Of a stretch of 64,000 bases of DNA, positions 47,195 through 60,230 are shown one piece after another; the first letter of the stretch is position 1; every line of letters starts with the position of its first letter. Below the pieces are notes generated by a model. That model saw nothing but the letters and a program-made list of their open reading frames with translations, ran no database searches and had not been told where the DNA came from. A program made the translations under genes and the position numbers. The DNA is taken from assembly GCA_028023455.1 (NCBI GenBank), contig JAQFVV010006635.1, positions 358,098-422,097 of the forward strand, given 5' to 3'. The DNA comes from Epiperipatus broadwayi. Lineage: Eukaryota; Onychophora; Udeonychophora; Euonychophora; Peripatidae.

Positions 47195-48100
47195 AAGAAT
47201 GAATTTCTAAAGAAAAACCAGTTTATATATATCTGATTGATCTCAGTTTTTCATAACCTTAGATAGCTTAATTACATTCCATTATAAAAAAAAAAATATT
47301 TTAATTATTACTTGATTAAATTTTTAACTTGGAATAAACTACATTATATTTGTATAATTATATTTTGCTTTCTTATACTATTGTTTCCAAACATAAAAAT
47401 GGAGCCTTAAAATTAAAATTAAATCTTAATCTTTTTAATCTCATACTTTTTTTAAAAATCTATTTTTTTTTATATTAATCTATCTTAATTATATTGTTTT
47501 TGAAGTTAACACATAATATTAACATAAATTTCAAAATACCTTTCTTTAATAATAATTTTTTTTTAATTCTAAATTTTAATTTCTGATAAAAAAGACTAGC
47601 TACATTATTTTAGTCTGTATTGTAGACTATTATTTAGTTTTTTTAAAATTTAAATTATTAATATTTTAATAATAACTAACCTATTATATTATTATTTTTA
47701 AATATTTATTTATTACAGAATTTTTTCTAAGGCAGCATGTAATTTGCTTATACTGAATCTTTGTTGGGTATATAATTAGAGGGATTTGAACTCAGAATTT
47801 TCCACTCTATTCATTCTTCACTCCATCTCAAGCAACCAATGCACGTGACCACACCCATTTAAAAAAGATATATAATCCCCAATATATGTATTTTGTGCAG
47901 AACCATCATTCATCAGTTGGCCAGACCATAATCTCCCACCCATATATACAATTAGTGTTTGGTTAATATTAACTAAACAATTCCTCACTGGATGGTTGAA
48001 TGGTTGGAAGGGAGAAAAGACTGAAACCTGTCCATTAAAGTTTGAGGTAATGCTATCTTAATATAAGCCAAGCATTGAATAATGTATGTTTGGGAGATTA
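47195..48100. other. AT-rich spacer, nothing recognised
   Basis: T- and A-rich low-complexity DNA. No supported feature. Confidence 0.45.
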
Positions 48101-48104
48101 AGAT

Positions 48105-48195
48105 CTGGCCCTGAAGAGTTCTGACTCTGCATGAAACATGAATACTGGGGATCATGTATCTTTTTTGCATGCATGTGGTCATGTTTATCAATTGC
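48105..48195 (+). repeat. Solitary copy of the 5.3-kb element's ~120-bp unit
   Basis: GCATGAAACATGAATACTGG then GGATCATGTATCTTTTTTGC and GTGGTCATGTTTATCA match 5590-5655 (GCATGAAATGTGTATTTTGG, GGATCATACATTTTTTATAT, AGTCATAT). Confidence 0.6.
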
Positions 48196-48739
48196 TTGAG
48201 AAGGAATGGAGATAAATAGATGGAAAAATCCTGAGTTCAAATATATCTAATTTCATAATTGTGCATATTAGAGTGAATAAATCATTTATTTATTAATAAA
48301 TAGCTTATTTATTTATTCATTTGCAAATAAATTATTTTAATTATGTATCTCAATTATTTAAAACAAAAATTTTCAAGTTACTCTTATTAGCATTATGATA
48401 ATTATTATCTAATAAAAAATTTTTGTTAACTATTTTTTGTTTAATTTTTGAAGATTTTTTTTTTTTAGAAATAAACACTTATAACAGTAACACATAAAAT
48501 AAAAATGATAATTCAAAGTCATTCCTGAATAAAAATTTAGTATCATATATAATGAATTTAAAGTTTTCTCTGTATTTTGATATTTGTAAAAGAATTAAAA
48601 ATTATCTTGTAATTGGGAAATTGTAAATATTTTTTTTATTTGCCTAAATACAAGATAACTATATTTTTTTTGTACTTTAATTATAAGATTGAATAGTAAA
48701 TATATCTATAATACAAACGCTTTATACCAAATATATATA

Positions 48740-49660
48740 TATATATACACACACATCTGGGTCTTGTTTTATGCCGACTATTTTAATGCGACTTTGAAGT
48801 TATGTGATTCATGTTTCTTCTTAATATCTTTTATATTTCACTATATTTATTAGATATCAAGAAATTTAAATTATTAATAACTTATTTTGACTTGAAATAC
48901 TTTTTTTTTTTCAAAAATAAAACATTATATTAGCAGCTAACATGAATATGGCCTGAAGCTGTATTTAGAATCTTAGCTTTTATGTAAATAACTTACTTAT
49001 ACTAATGAATAAATAATAATAATAGATTTATACTTATGTATAAAAATATCGCAATAAATATTCAAAAATTTTAAACTTTTAAAACATATTTTGTTAGATA
49101 TAACAGAACTAAAAAAAATTTTAAGATTGTTAAAATAAATAACAAAGATTTTATTGATTTTTTAAACTGAAAATAATCTTTCTAATGATAATGTATAATC
49201 CTTTTGTTTTGATTGTGATCTCATTTTTTTAATATAGAAACAGAAAACCATTAACACAGCTCAAAACTAAAAGTGGCGCTAGTTGTACATCACATCATGA
49301 ATCTGATCTCTTATCAATTCATGAATGCATATTGTCAAATAGCCATAATGATTAAAATATGTATGAAAAAATGTAAAATTAAATGCTGTAGTTAATAAAA
49401 AAAGTTTGTCTTATATTAATTTTTTTCAAATATTTGAAAATTTTTATTAGTCACCCTTTATTTCTTTATTTTTTTAATGTGAATTTTAAAGTAATTTTTC
49501 CTTCTTGCTTTACTTTTATATGATTTCTAAAAATTACTGGAACATATCCCCCATTTTTCAAGGTAAGTTAAGTTGATTTTTGTGTGATTTCTTTTGTGCA
49601 TATTTTCTGAGGAACCAATCTATCACATAAAATGAGACCCAAGTATATATATATATATAA
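48740..49660. mobile_element. Possible ~0.9-kb TIR element in an AT repeat
   Basis: CTGGGTCTTGTTTTATG near 48757 and, inverted, CTTGGGTCTCATTTTATG near 49645 agree at most positions, and both abut (AT)n tracts. The interior holds no transposase-like frame. The match is short. Confidence 0.3.
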
Positions 49661-49664
49661 TACT

Positions 49665-51840
49665 ATTTTATACTTAATATGACCTTAAAGGCAATAATTC
49701 CTAATCTTAGATAGCAACCCAATTTAGTATTATGGGATATCAGAAATTGAATTGTAAAAATATTTTGTGTACAAAGCAATGACTAACAAATTATACAAAT
49801 TTATTGATTTATAATAAATGTTAAACTATTGATGAAATCCATAAATGGTTGATTGTAAAATAACCTTAAAGGTTAAATGTTAATAATCTAGAAATAATAC
49901 CCAATATTTACCTCCTCTGAAACCTTATAGAATAAAATGTTAGTTTATCAAAGATCATATGTGTTTCTGAAACAGACTTTTCTGTTCTCTATTTGTGATT
50001 ATTAACATTACTATCCTTAATGACTTAAATTAGAATAAGATCTAGTTATCATAAATGACAATAGCTATATGCTTTTGTAGAACTATACTTATATCCTTTA
50101 ATTACATGAAGAATAATTACAAGTCCCAGGGTTGAAAAATATGGGAAATTATTAATTGTGAATTTTTTAAAAGCCGATACAACAAATAATGCATTGTTCT
50201 GTAACTAGATTTGGAACAGGAGTTATATCTTGATAAAAACTTATGTTTAAGCAACCCATGGAAGTAAAATGAATCTAGTAAAATTGATCTAAAACTGAAC
50301 TGTTACATAATCTGACCAAGGTATCTTTTTGTGGTGCATTTATTAAAGTGATATAAATAATTGTAAAATCAGTAATATTAATAGTGGCAAAACAGAAAGT
50401 AATTGTAGTAATAAAAGCACATATTTCATTTTTATATACAAATACAGATGTAGGGAATGTATCAACTTAGAGTGAATTTTTCAAGATCTGAATGGAAACA
50501 GTACTCTAGCTAAATATTTAAGATTAATATAGTTGTTCTTATAAAAATTATCTTCCTCTCATGACTATACATTATTTTGAAAAGGCAGATCAAGAGTGTA
50601 ATTTTCTGTGAGGTTTAACTGAATAAGTTTTATTTTTTGGAATATATTGGTGTATTGATGAATGGCCAATAGTAATGAATCTTAGTTCACATAGTGGTAT
50701 CTGTGTCCATTAAGCTCCAATATTAGATTCAAAGAATTCAGTTTTAAAAAATATTTATTTTTGCTGGATATTATCAATACTATTAAAAAGACATATTTTT
50801 TGTTTTTGGAAGCTTATAATTCATATGAAAATAGAAACAATAAAATTTGATTCAATGATATTAGAAATAATGGCACTGCTGACTAAAGTTAAATGGTCTA
50901 TTTTAGAATTTTTTCACAAAGCACAAAATATCAGTAACAGCCATTTTGTTTAGATATAAAAAATGCTATAAAAGGAATTGATGCATCTATACTCAAAACA
51001 ATGATATATAATAGATTACACTATAGTTAAAATTCATAATGCAAAAGAAGTTTATATTATATGGGGACTTAGAAGCAAAAACTTTTAAAAGTTAAAATAA
51101 TAATTGTTTAAAATAACAGATTCTATTTTATTGATATTTATGCAAAATTTGAGATTTAAGTCTATTTTATATATGTTATATTTCACCATTTTGGATTTTC
51201 AAGATTGCCCCATGATACTGAGATACAGAATTCTTTTTAAAAATGTGTTGTGGATACATATAGATTTATTTTGAATTCACTAAAAAAATTCTGTTTATTT
51301 GACATTAATTCTATTAATAATGACTTAATTTTAAAAAAGTATGTAAAATGTTTTTACTTAACATAATGATAAATTAAATGTAATGTTTTTAATAAGAAAT
51401 ATTAAAATTTAAAAACAGGAGTTCAACAATTAGTTAAAAAGCTTAAAAATAGTTGGTGGGTTAAAAATGTCCAGTAATTTATTAATTGTAGTCACTTTGG
51501 ATATTTTTGATATTTTGAAAATAATATATAAACCATAAAAATGATATTGTAATACTAATGAATCCATAGATAATATGCTTCTTATGATAATGCTACTCTG
51601 ACTAATTGATGAAAGTATTTTGATTACTTTTTGATAAATGATATAGTACTTGTAAAAGTTTAAATGTATAAGGTGATATGTTACCGTCAAAATTATTATA
51701 TATTTTTTAGAAATATATGGGTCCATGAAGTTGTCCATACCTCATTTTGTGTGTGCTTTTATTATTTCAATTTATAAAATTAAAAAGAACTACAATAATT
51801 ATTATAGAATATCATTAATATTTGCTACAGCAAAAATATT
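49665..51840. other. AT-rich stretch, possible decayed LINE, unreadable
   Basis: Precedes an RT fragment and may be its upstream part, but no diagnostic motif could be read. Confidence 0.35.
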
Positions 51841-51849
51841 TTAGAGGAT

Positions 51850-52450
51850 TTTTCTAAATTGGTTGCTTTCAAGCATAGATGAATGTTATCAGAGACCTGG
51901 TGGTGGTTTTAGAAAATAAAAAAACCCTATAGCCATGGTTTTAGTCACTAGAAAATGCAAGCAACATGTCTAGAACAAAAATGGGATTTATATATATTTT
52001 TTTGATTTAGTCAAGGCATTTGACTCAATTAATAGTAAACACTGAAATTATTCAATTGTCCACACGCTTTTTACATGATGGAAGGAGAAGAAATATTATT
52101 TTGTCTGGTAAAAACTCTGAGATACTTAAAACGAAAGCAAGAGTGTGTACTAATTCAATTTTGTTTCCATTTTTATGAAATAGTCTTTTGAACAATTTAT
52201 AATTGACTTCTAAAAGCAGGCATCAAAAAGCAATACAAGTTTGATGATAGAATTTTTAATCTAAACCAACAAAAAGTAAAAACAGGAACTTTCTTTGTAA
52301 TTTCTAGATTTTCTGAATTCTGATAATTTTGATATATTCTTGCTAATTCAAAAAATGATCTAAAGAATGTTTTTAATTTTTTAAATGCAATCTATAAAAA
52401 TTTTGGTTTAATAATTAATGCAAACAATTCAAGACCTTTATTCAATCAAT
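51850..52450 (+). pseudogene. LINE reverse transcriptase fragment (jockey/CR1-like)
   Basis: Blocks in order: NWLLSSIDECYQRPGGGFRK (usually ...ESQCGFRxNRGT), QATCLEQKWDLYIYFFDLVK then AFDSINSKH at about 51970-52045 (RT block with the catalytic Asp in DLVKAFDS), and RRNIILSGKNSEILKTKARV then CTNSILFPFL (counterpart of GVKQGCVLAPTLF). KQYKFDDRIFNLNQQKVKTG follows near 52228-52290 (the RFDGKLFNLRRLQAKTK block). The YADD box region (about 52320-52340) is decayed. Several stops and frameshifts. Block spacing is good, so family membership is fairly secure; the clade name is inference. Confidence 0.65.
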
Positions 52451-52686
52451 GATGGGAAAAAAATTAGTAACTTTTTATCTATAGTAGTTATCAACTTAAA
52501 ATATGAGTCAATTTAAGTAAGATATTTTTTCAAGTAGAAATACAAGCTTTGATTAAAATACAATACAGTTCCTAATGTGTTTATATTACTTTTACAAGTT
52601 AAATGATAGGTTATTTCATAATAATTAGATAACTATTTCAACTAAATTAGTTGTATATACAACAGTTATTTTGCTTAGTTGATTAT

Positions 52687-53523
52687 AATATTTACTAAGG
52701 CTGTAAACCTTAAGAATATGCATGTGAAAATGTGAAGGTAGGGAGCTCTACAGGTCTTAACCACAAGCTTATGCTTTGGAAGAAAAAAGGGGAAATTTAC
52801 TTCAACCTACTTTCTATGTGAATAGGTGAAGCTGAAGTGGTTAGATCTGAGAGCATGAAAATATTCAATATTTCACTGATTAAGTCCACAATTTTTATTA
52901 CACATTAATATTCATGAAATTTTTCAATTTACAATGATTCAATGGAAAGATCTTATGGTTAGAAATCTATTACAATAATTTAAAGTTGTAATTATAAATT
53001 TATTTAAATGCTCTTCATTACGTAAATAATATTTATTAAGGCTGTAGCCTCAATCAATGTGTATAAAATGTGATGATAAGCTTGGGGTTTTAAGACCTGT
53101 AGAGGTCCTTACTATCACATTTTATATGCATGTGATTGAGACTACAGCCTTAATGAATATTATTTAAAGTTGTAATTATAAATTTATTTAAACGCACATT
53201 GATTATGTAAGTAATATTTACTTTAAATTATTATAATAGATTTCTAACCATAAGATATTTCCATTGACTCATTGTAAATCAATAGATTTCATTAGTACTA
53301 ATGTGTAATAGGAATTATGGACTTAATTAGTGAAGTATTGAATATCTTCATGCTCTCAGATCTAACCACTTCAGCTTCACCTATTCATATAGAAAGTAGG
53401 TTGAAGTAAAGAAGGGTTCCCCTCTTTTCATCCAAAACATAAGCTTGTGGTTAAGACCCTGTAGAGGTACCTACCTTCACATTTTCATGCACATTCTTAA
53501 GGTTTACAACCTTAGTAAATATT
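52687..53523. mobile_element. ~840-bp palindromic element
   Basis: Ends AATATTTACTAAGGCTGTAA and its complement at about 53504-53523. Internal blocks (GTGAAGCTGAAGTGGTTAGA, GAAATCTATTACAATAATTT, ACCACAAGCTTATG) recur inverted. A second, smaller palindrome with the same terminal motif (AAGGCTGTAGCCTCAATCA) sits at its centre, about 53023-53166, so the element looks nested in a copy of itself. A fragment is at 23605-23690. Confidence 0.75.
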
Positions 53524-53717
53524 ACTTACGTGATCAATGTGCATTTAAATAAATTTATAATTAGTTGATTATATGAAAATAAGATCTGCATCTCTTTAAT
53601 GTAACATAAAGACATTAAAAAATTTCATTTAAAAATGATATAAATGCAATGGCATGATCATTAATCCAATTAATGAGTACAATTTAAGAATACTTTATCT
53701 ATGTGAGTGTTATATAT

Positions 53718-54560
53718 AAACAAATACAAAAACTATATTAAGAACAAAACTTTATTAACATTAAAAATACTGTAGTTCTTAGCATGCTTTCAACAGATAA
53801 TTGTCATAGACATAGAAATGCTTGTAATGGTGGTTAGCAAATAAGACTCTTTTAAAAAGCTAACAAATTAGCATATTATTTGCATAACAACCAATGATCA
53901 ACTTTGGCTGTTTCTTCCCTACATATCCAAAGTCAATCATTTGATTCATAAAATTATTGCCCCCATCCATCAAGTTGGACTCTGCATCCCCTCCCCCTTT
54001 ATACTGATTAATCAATAATTCAAAGGATAGAATATTATCAGATCTTCATTCTCAAATTGTATATAAAATCAAATGTCAAGATTCTTTCTGCCCATCTGGT
54101 TATGTTGATGAATCTTAGGTCAACCTGTCTACCCAATTGACTCAGCAGAAATTCATGTATAACTGGGCAAAAAGCACATTCAAATGCAATGTTTTTTCCA
54201 AGCATTTCACTGATTACAGCCATTGATTTGAACCCACATGTTTTAATGTTATTTGCTTAGAATGCAATGATATCAAGAAAAAGGTTAAGGAGGCTTGGCA
54301 CACTTCCAAATACAATTATGCCATCAATAGAAAAAGAATATTGCATTCCCCTTCTAAAAAGTGGCTTGCTCTAACTAATTAATGCATTATGCAAATAATG
54401 TTCTAATTTGTTAGCTTTTAAACAGGGTCTTATTCCCTTACTCTTGTTACAAGCATTGCTACATCTATGACAATTATCTGTCAGAAGCATGCTAAGCACT
54501 ACAGTATTTTTATTGTTAATAGAGCTTTGCTCTTACTACAATTTGTGTATTTGCAAATAC
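53718..54560. mobile_element. Long-TIR element (~185-bp TIRs)
   Basis: TIRs 53718-53908 and 54372-54560 share TACTGTAGTTCTTAGCATGC, CAGATAATTGTCATAGA, AGCTAACAAATTAG and TATTTGCATAA. The ~460-bp interior has higher complexity and a minus-strand frame (54223-54038, reading GRQVDLRFINITRWAERILT) that looks protein-like but is unrecognised. Confidence 0.65.
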
Positions 54561-54814
54561 AATTAATATGTTCTTCAGTTTGCTAAAATTATACCCTCAC
54601 TGAATTGGTAATGTGAAGTGACTGAATAAATGACACTTTCTAAAATAGTATTTATGACAAACTTAAGTATGGGTTGCCTAGATGATATAAACTCAGATTT
54701 TATTTTAAACATTTTCTCAAAGATATTCTGAAGTGATGTAGTAATGATGCTTTTATTGGCGAGATATGGCGGAGAAGAAAATATAATAAAGATCTACAAT
54801 AGCAAATGAATAAT

Positions 54815-54890
54815 CAAATAGCTTTATTACTAAGATGTTCACAAGAAGTTTGCAAATAGCTTTATTACTAAGAAATTCTTAAGAAGTTTG
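54815..54890 (+). repeat. Short tandem duplication, ~39-bp unit x2
   Basis: AAATAGCTTTATTACTAAGA followed by AAGAAGTTTG occurs at 54815 and 54854. Confidence 0.65.
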
Positions 54891-55132
54891 AGCTGTGGAA
54901 GTGAAGTGACACAACTGGGCATGATACATTGATCTTTATCTCCAAAATCTGCCACTTCATTATGGCAAAAACCTTGAAAGGCAAGTGCTACAATTAACAA
55001 GGGGTTGAAGTATTCCAAAAAATAAACCAAAAAAAAATTGAAAGACAATATCAAATATCAAGTCAAAATATTAAAGAACTATTGTGATCTATATGAATGT
55101 ATATAGTCATTGTAGCATTCACCTCTAATATT

Positions 55133-55222
55133 TTTTTTCCATATGTCATAGTATCGGCAGGAGGTGAACCCACAACAACCATCTGCAACTAACTGCTTGC
55201 TTGCAAGGTTGCTGTGCTGATG
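55133..55222 (-). mobile_element. tRNA-derived SINE, copy E (5'-truncated)
   Basis: The minus strand begins within CAGCACAGCAACCTTGCAAG and continues AGCAGTTAGTTGCAGATGG, GTGGGTTCACCTCC, GATACTATGACATATGG and an A-rich tail. Short TSD TAATATT lies at 55126-55132 and 55223-55229. Confidence 0.75.
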
Positions 55223-55715
55223 TAATATTGTTTTTAGAGTGTCCAGACTTATTCACCAGTGGCTGCTATTGATTGATGATGAATAAATATTAATAATTAT
55301 TTTTTTTCATTGTCAAAACATGGATGTAATTAATTACTAAATTTAGAATCTGCTATAAAAAATTGAGAACTGCTGCAATAAAGGATATATAATTTTCTTC
55401 AGTAGATTATTAAAAATTGCCATTTAAACAATGGACTTGGAGCCTGGGACTCCATTTTCGCTGTTTCAGGCTCCCTGTTCTATTCACCAAAGTCATAGTC
55501 CATTGTTGGATTCATAAACAAAAAGGTCACGAAAATGTAAGTGAATGTCTGTTGTATTGTTTTTTCATTTTTAGAAGAAATTTTGAAACAGTTTTCATTC
55601 AATGATAATTGAAATTATCCATCGTTCCGTTTTATGCAAATGGATGCCATTAGAAAAAGACAAAAGCTAGCTTAAATAATTATTGGAATCATTAAAATAT
55701 TATAAACCTTTTAAA

Positions 55716-55851
55716 AATAATTTTAAATGAAACCAAATATTTCTAAAAAGAATAGACACTAGAAATCCTAATTTTATTGATAGAATAATTTTAAATGAAA
55801 CCAAATATTTCTAAAAAGAATAGACACTAGAAATCCTAATTTTATTAATAG
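55716..55851 (+). repeat. Recent tandem duplication, 68-bp unit x2
   Basis: AATAATTTTAAATGAAACC starts at 55716 and 55784. The two units differ at only about one base (TTGAT against TTAAT). Confidence 0.9.
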
Positions 55852-56100
55852 AATAAACAGGAAATTCATTTGCACATTAAATCTCATAGAAAACATGGAA
55901 TATAATACGTTAGCAATGATGGTTTTAAGAATTTTATCTTTGCATCAGATTTTAGCAGTGTTAAACAAGTTTCAATTATTAATTCGATCTCAATAATGGA
56001 AGTGAACATTATAGAAAATAACCTAAGCTATCGCCCTGCACAAAAATCAGATTTCTCCAATGATCAGGACAGAAGTTATCACTCCCCTTCCGGTGGATTG

Positions 56101-56112
56101 CCCCCCCCCCCC
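56101..56112. repeat. Poly(C) run
   Basis: Twelve consecutive C's, striking in a sequence this AT-rich. Confidence 0.95.
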
Positions 56113-56389
56113 TAAAAAAATCAATAAATAAAAATTTTTCAAATCAACACAGAACTACAATGAAGTGATTCCTGAGCTAAAAAAATAATGATCTAAAGAC
56201 AAAAATGAGTAGAAATGATGTATTAGACCTAAACAGAAACTTTGAAGCTACAAATTAATCATACTTTTTAAGCAATAATTATTGAGAAATTTTCCAAAGT
56301 TTAACAACAAACTTTCAGATTATACTTGTATCATTCATTACTAACCAAAACCTAAAATTCAATCAAAAAAAGCAGAATCCAACTAGTAT

Positions 56390-57450
56390 CAACAAAGAAA
56401 AATCATTGTGAACCCTGAAGGACTTTGGTTGGTGGGTTTAGCAGCTGCTGTGAACATTTGAAGACACAGGAGTCTGATGATGATCAAGGGTGGATGTTCA
56501 GCTCCATTGACCTCAGTGTGCAAGATGATATGGAGAAATGATTTATTCCCAGTGTGTGCAAGTAAATCCGGCTTGATTTCAAGACTACATGAATTAAATG
56601 TTGTATTGGTGGGTGTGAGTTTGCACTTCTTTTCCTCAAGTGTGGTGATAATGGTCACAAGGGGCTTGGTTCACTTGGGGGGATGGTCGACGATCATTGT
56701 CTAGCCCGGGAATACCTGCCAGGAGGGTGAAAGTCACTACCTTCACATGGACTTCACCACGAAGGGCTACTGCACCCCTTGATGGATTATTTGATAGGTC
56801 AGTGTTGATTTGCACTCACTATCATTAGGTTTCATTTGTTAGCTTTAAATTTAGTGCATTTGTAAAGTGGTTGGTCTATTTTGAGTGACCACCTTTTTTT
56901 TGTAACATGGATGGAGTTCTGTTTTGTGGGCATGAGTCTGCACTCCCCCCTTTTCTTCAGGTGTGGCTGGTTGTAGACATTAGGTATCTGGTTTATGGTG
57001 TGAGCTGTTAACAATTTTGCCACTGCCCAGAACACCTGCTGGGGGGCTACACAGTCAAAGTTGGTGCTATTCCTGCTCTGGTTGGCTGCTGTGTCCCTGA
57101 TAGGCTGGTTTTGGGCAGTGTCGATCTGGTTCTTTAGTTATTACTTCTTAGTTTTTATCCAAGTTGGCTTTCCAATTTTGGGCAGGTAGACTGATTGTGG
57201 TCCCTGCTCATTTGGACTGCTAATTGGGAGGCAGAGGTATTCAGAATTGTCTTGACATGGCTCGGCTGTGGTTCAAGAGTCTATTGCTTGGTGAACTTGG
57301 GCCTTGGATCTTGCTGCCTGTTGTGGTGGTTGGCACAATGCTGGACTTCACCCAGTCAGCTGAAGCATTTGAGTCTTCGCTTCGGGGCCCTAGGGGTGGG
57401 ACCATTGGGTGATGGTTAATTTCTCAATGGCCAGGCCATGTGGATCCACG
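56390..57450 (+). repeat. GC-rich island with degenerate ~318-bp tandem period
   Basis: Base composition changes sharply to nearly balanced. GGTGGGTGTGAGTTTGCACT at about 56609 recurs as TGTGGGCATGAGTCTGCACT at about 56927, and GAATACCTGCCAGGAGGG (56710) as GAACACCTGCTGGGGGG (57030), giving a period near 318. A further partial unit may follow to 57420. Overlapping frames of 60-90 residues on both strands show no recognisable domain. It resembles a unit of a complex satellite or an untranslated region of a retroelement from a GC-richer source. Confidence 0.5.
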
Positions 57451-57590
57451 TACAGATACACATTAATTACATATACAACAATTTTTATGGATGTAATTAT
57501 TTTTGAACATATGTACGTTTTACCTTGTTACATTGAATCACTGTAATCCTCAATGGGTAAGTGTACCCAAAATTTTTGTAATCTTTTATT

Positions 57591-57616
57591 AATAAAGGTT
57601 ACTTTGAGAAAAAAAA
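57591..57616 (+). promoter_or_regulatory. PolyA-signal-like end after the GC-rich island
   Basis: AATAAA (57591-57596) followed after about 12 bases by A8 has the spacing of a polyadenylated and retroposed 3' end. In AT-rich DNA this can arise by chance. Confidence 0.3.
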
Positions 57617-57619
57617 GTA

Positions 57620-60225
57620 TAAAAGAATTTAATAATTATCAAAAGTATGTTCTACTGTTTTTATTGCAAAATCTTTGTGATATATATAATTATAGCATAT
57701 ACGCGCATGTTTTAGATAAAATAAATGATTTGACTTAGAATCAAAATTTTTCTGTATATACTGTAAAATAACACCGATACATTAATTTTCCTTATTATAG
57801 TTAATTAATTTGACGTGTGTGTGTGCGCGCGTGTCAAAAGACATCTTTTATATAAGAAAATATTCATTGCTTCGGCGTAATATTCAATGCTTTTTCGCAC
57901 GCTGTCTGGTTGAATAAATGAATGCCTGATAAAATTATCTCTGTTTTTATTGTCTAATATTTAATTATTTTAAACTTATTCAAATTTACGTTTGCAACGG
58001 AACAAAAATTAAAACTCTTCTTATATTTGTCAACAGATTTTAAATGTATTGTCAAATGTTTAATTAAAAAAAAAATTTGCAATATTGTACTTAAATTAAT
58101 TGCTTAAATATTTTTTTGTTTTATTTGCCACATGATCAGGCAGACGCTCATGAGATTAAATTATATTCAAAACGAGAGCTCAGCACAGTTTCAATCAGTT
58201 GACTAAAATGACCCCCCACACACACACACACACTCATCTGGTAATTGATTTAATAACTTGGTTTTTGTGGGTGCACTTCCATTCCTGGGCTAAATTACTC
58301 AGGATTAATACATAATATATATATTATTTTAATAACCAAACTAACACAATAATTTATTTACTTTTAATTTTTATCTTCTCTGATTAAATTTTAACATGGA
58401 TTTACTTTACTAGGAATAGTTTCTGACCAATAGGGGATCGATCATAGCTGGATTGGTTATTGACCACCTATCCAGTAAAATGATGTGCTTATCTGGAAAA
58501 TCGTTTGTTTTTGGAAAGCAAAATTTCCATTTTAAAGTTGAAACCCTCTTTTGAGTTTATGAAAACAATGGAAAAAAATAGTCTTTATATATGCATTTCT
58601 GTTATTTTCTACGGATTATAATAATATATGTATATACGAAATATGCAAATACAAATACTTAAAAGATAAAAACCAAAGATAATCATATACATAAACAAGT
58701 AAATTCAAGTATACGGAAAGGTCAATTAAATATTTTTTAATTAGTAAAAAAAAATACTAAAGTAATAGTAACGTTATTTATTGCCTAATAATTAAAAAAA
58801 AAATGTATTAAAAAAAAAAGAAATAAATTACAGAGACAATTTTTCCTTCTTAGAAACATTTAGAAATGGAATTTTTTTTAAAAAAAATAGTAATTAAATA
58901 ATCAGCAGCAGAGGGCGGTATCAACAAGAATAAAAATGAACTAGAAAAAAATCTTTCCAATTTTGTAATCTGCTGTATGTAAAATGTCAATAAAAATAAA
59001 AAGTTCGTCGAACATTAATATTCAATTCAAATTATATATTTATATGCTAAATATTCGAATCACGGATAGCGTGTTATTGTGAACATCGTAAATAAATATC
59101 AACTATTTTTTTAAAAAATAAAAATAATATAATGAGGAAAGAAAAGAAATTAGGTAATAATGTTCATTTAATTTGTGATAAGTTTACACGCATATGGAAT
59201 GAGGGTGCAAATATATCTTCTATTGTATAAGCTTGTGGCAATATGATTAGTAAATCATATATCATTCACTTTTTATAGCGGAAAAGAAACCAACTATATG
59301 CATTATTTATAGAAACGTCGCCATCAACATGTACTGTTAGTAAAAAAAGAATATCGATCTACATCTTTTTAAGTTTCCATTTAGCAGTTTAACAATTATG
59401 TACATAAATAGATACACTCAGATGGAAAATCAGGAGAATTAAAAGTTTCTTAGTAACATGCTTAGATGATAGTAGATAGTAGCTTTTATGTATATATGTT
59501 GGATGATACATTTATTAACCATAAAGAAGCTAGCACTTGGAGCAAGAAATGAAGCCTCTTATTGGTTTCTTAGACTAGAATTTATTAAAAAAAATTAATG
59601 AACTCACATATAGCTATTTTTAGCTAAGAAACACCACCCAAATTCTCATATCTGGGAACTAAAAACCTGGTAAAAACTATCTTTTCCATCACTTTTTCTC
59701 TGTAAAGAGATGTTGAAGTATTTACCTTGCATTAAATATTATTTTACTTTTTTTTCTGTACATTTATTCCAGGATAAATCTTATGCCCTTGATACATATT
59801 TAATAGTTTTAAATTTTATGGACACCATTTTAAATTTAGTAGTCGAGCAAAATGGATATTCTGTTGAATCATGATTTGGTAAATTAAAATAAAACATGAA
59901 CAAAAAAACACATGATAACATAATTTACATATCTGAACTTACTTTTAGTGTACTTTATGTTCTTGTTATTAATATTTTTGTTTTTATTTTGTAATTAATA
60001 AAAATTTTATTTTTTTTCTTGCAGCAGTTATTTTTTTTTAATCAATTATTTGTTGTTTTTTTTTTACAAATAAAACATTAGAGCAAAAAAATAATAATAA
60101 GCAGTTTACAGTTCTATTTTTAATGAATTAAGTAATTACAATTCTTTTTTTTCTTTCTTTTTTTGCAATGAAAGCCTCTATTACTTCAGATGTGTAAGAA
60201 ATCCTGCCACAGATGATATATAAGA
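57620..60225. other. AT-rich spacer, nothing recognised
   Basis: Contains (GT)n(GC)n at about 57814-57832 and (CA)n after a C-run near 58211-58232. No supported gene. Confidence 0.45.
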
Positions 60226-60230
60226 ATATT

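Noticed and set aside
57195-57419. 74- and 62-residue overlapping plus frames as genes
   Set aside because: Their openness follows from higher GC content. Two overlapping frames are open at once and neither shows a domain.
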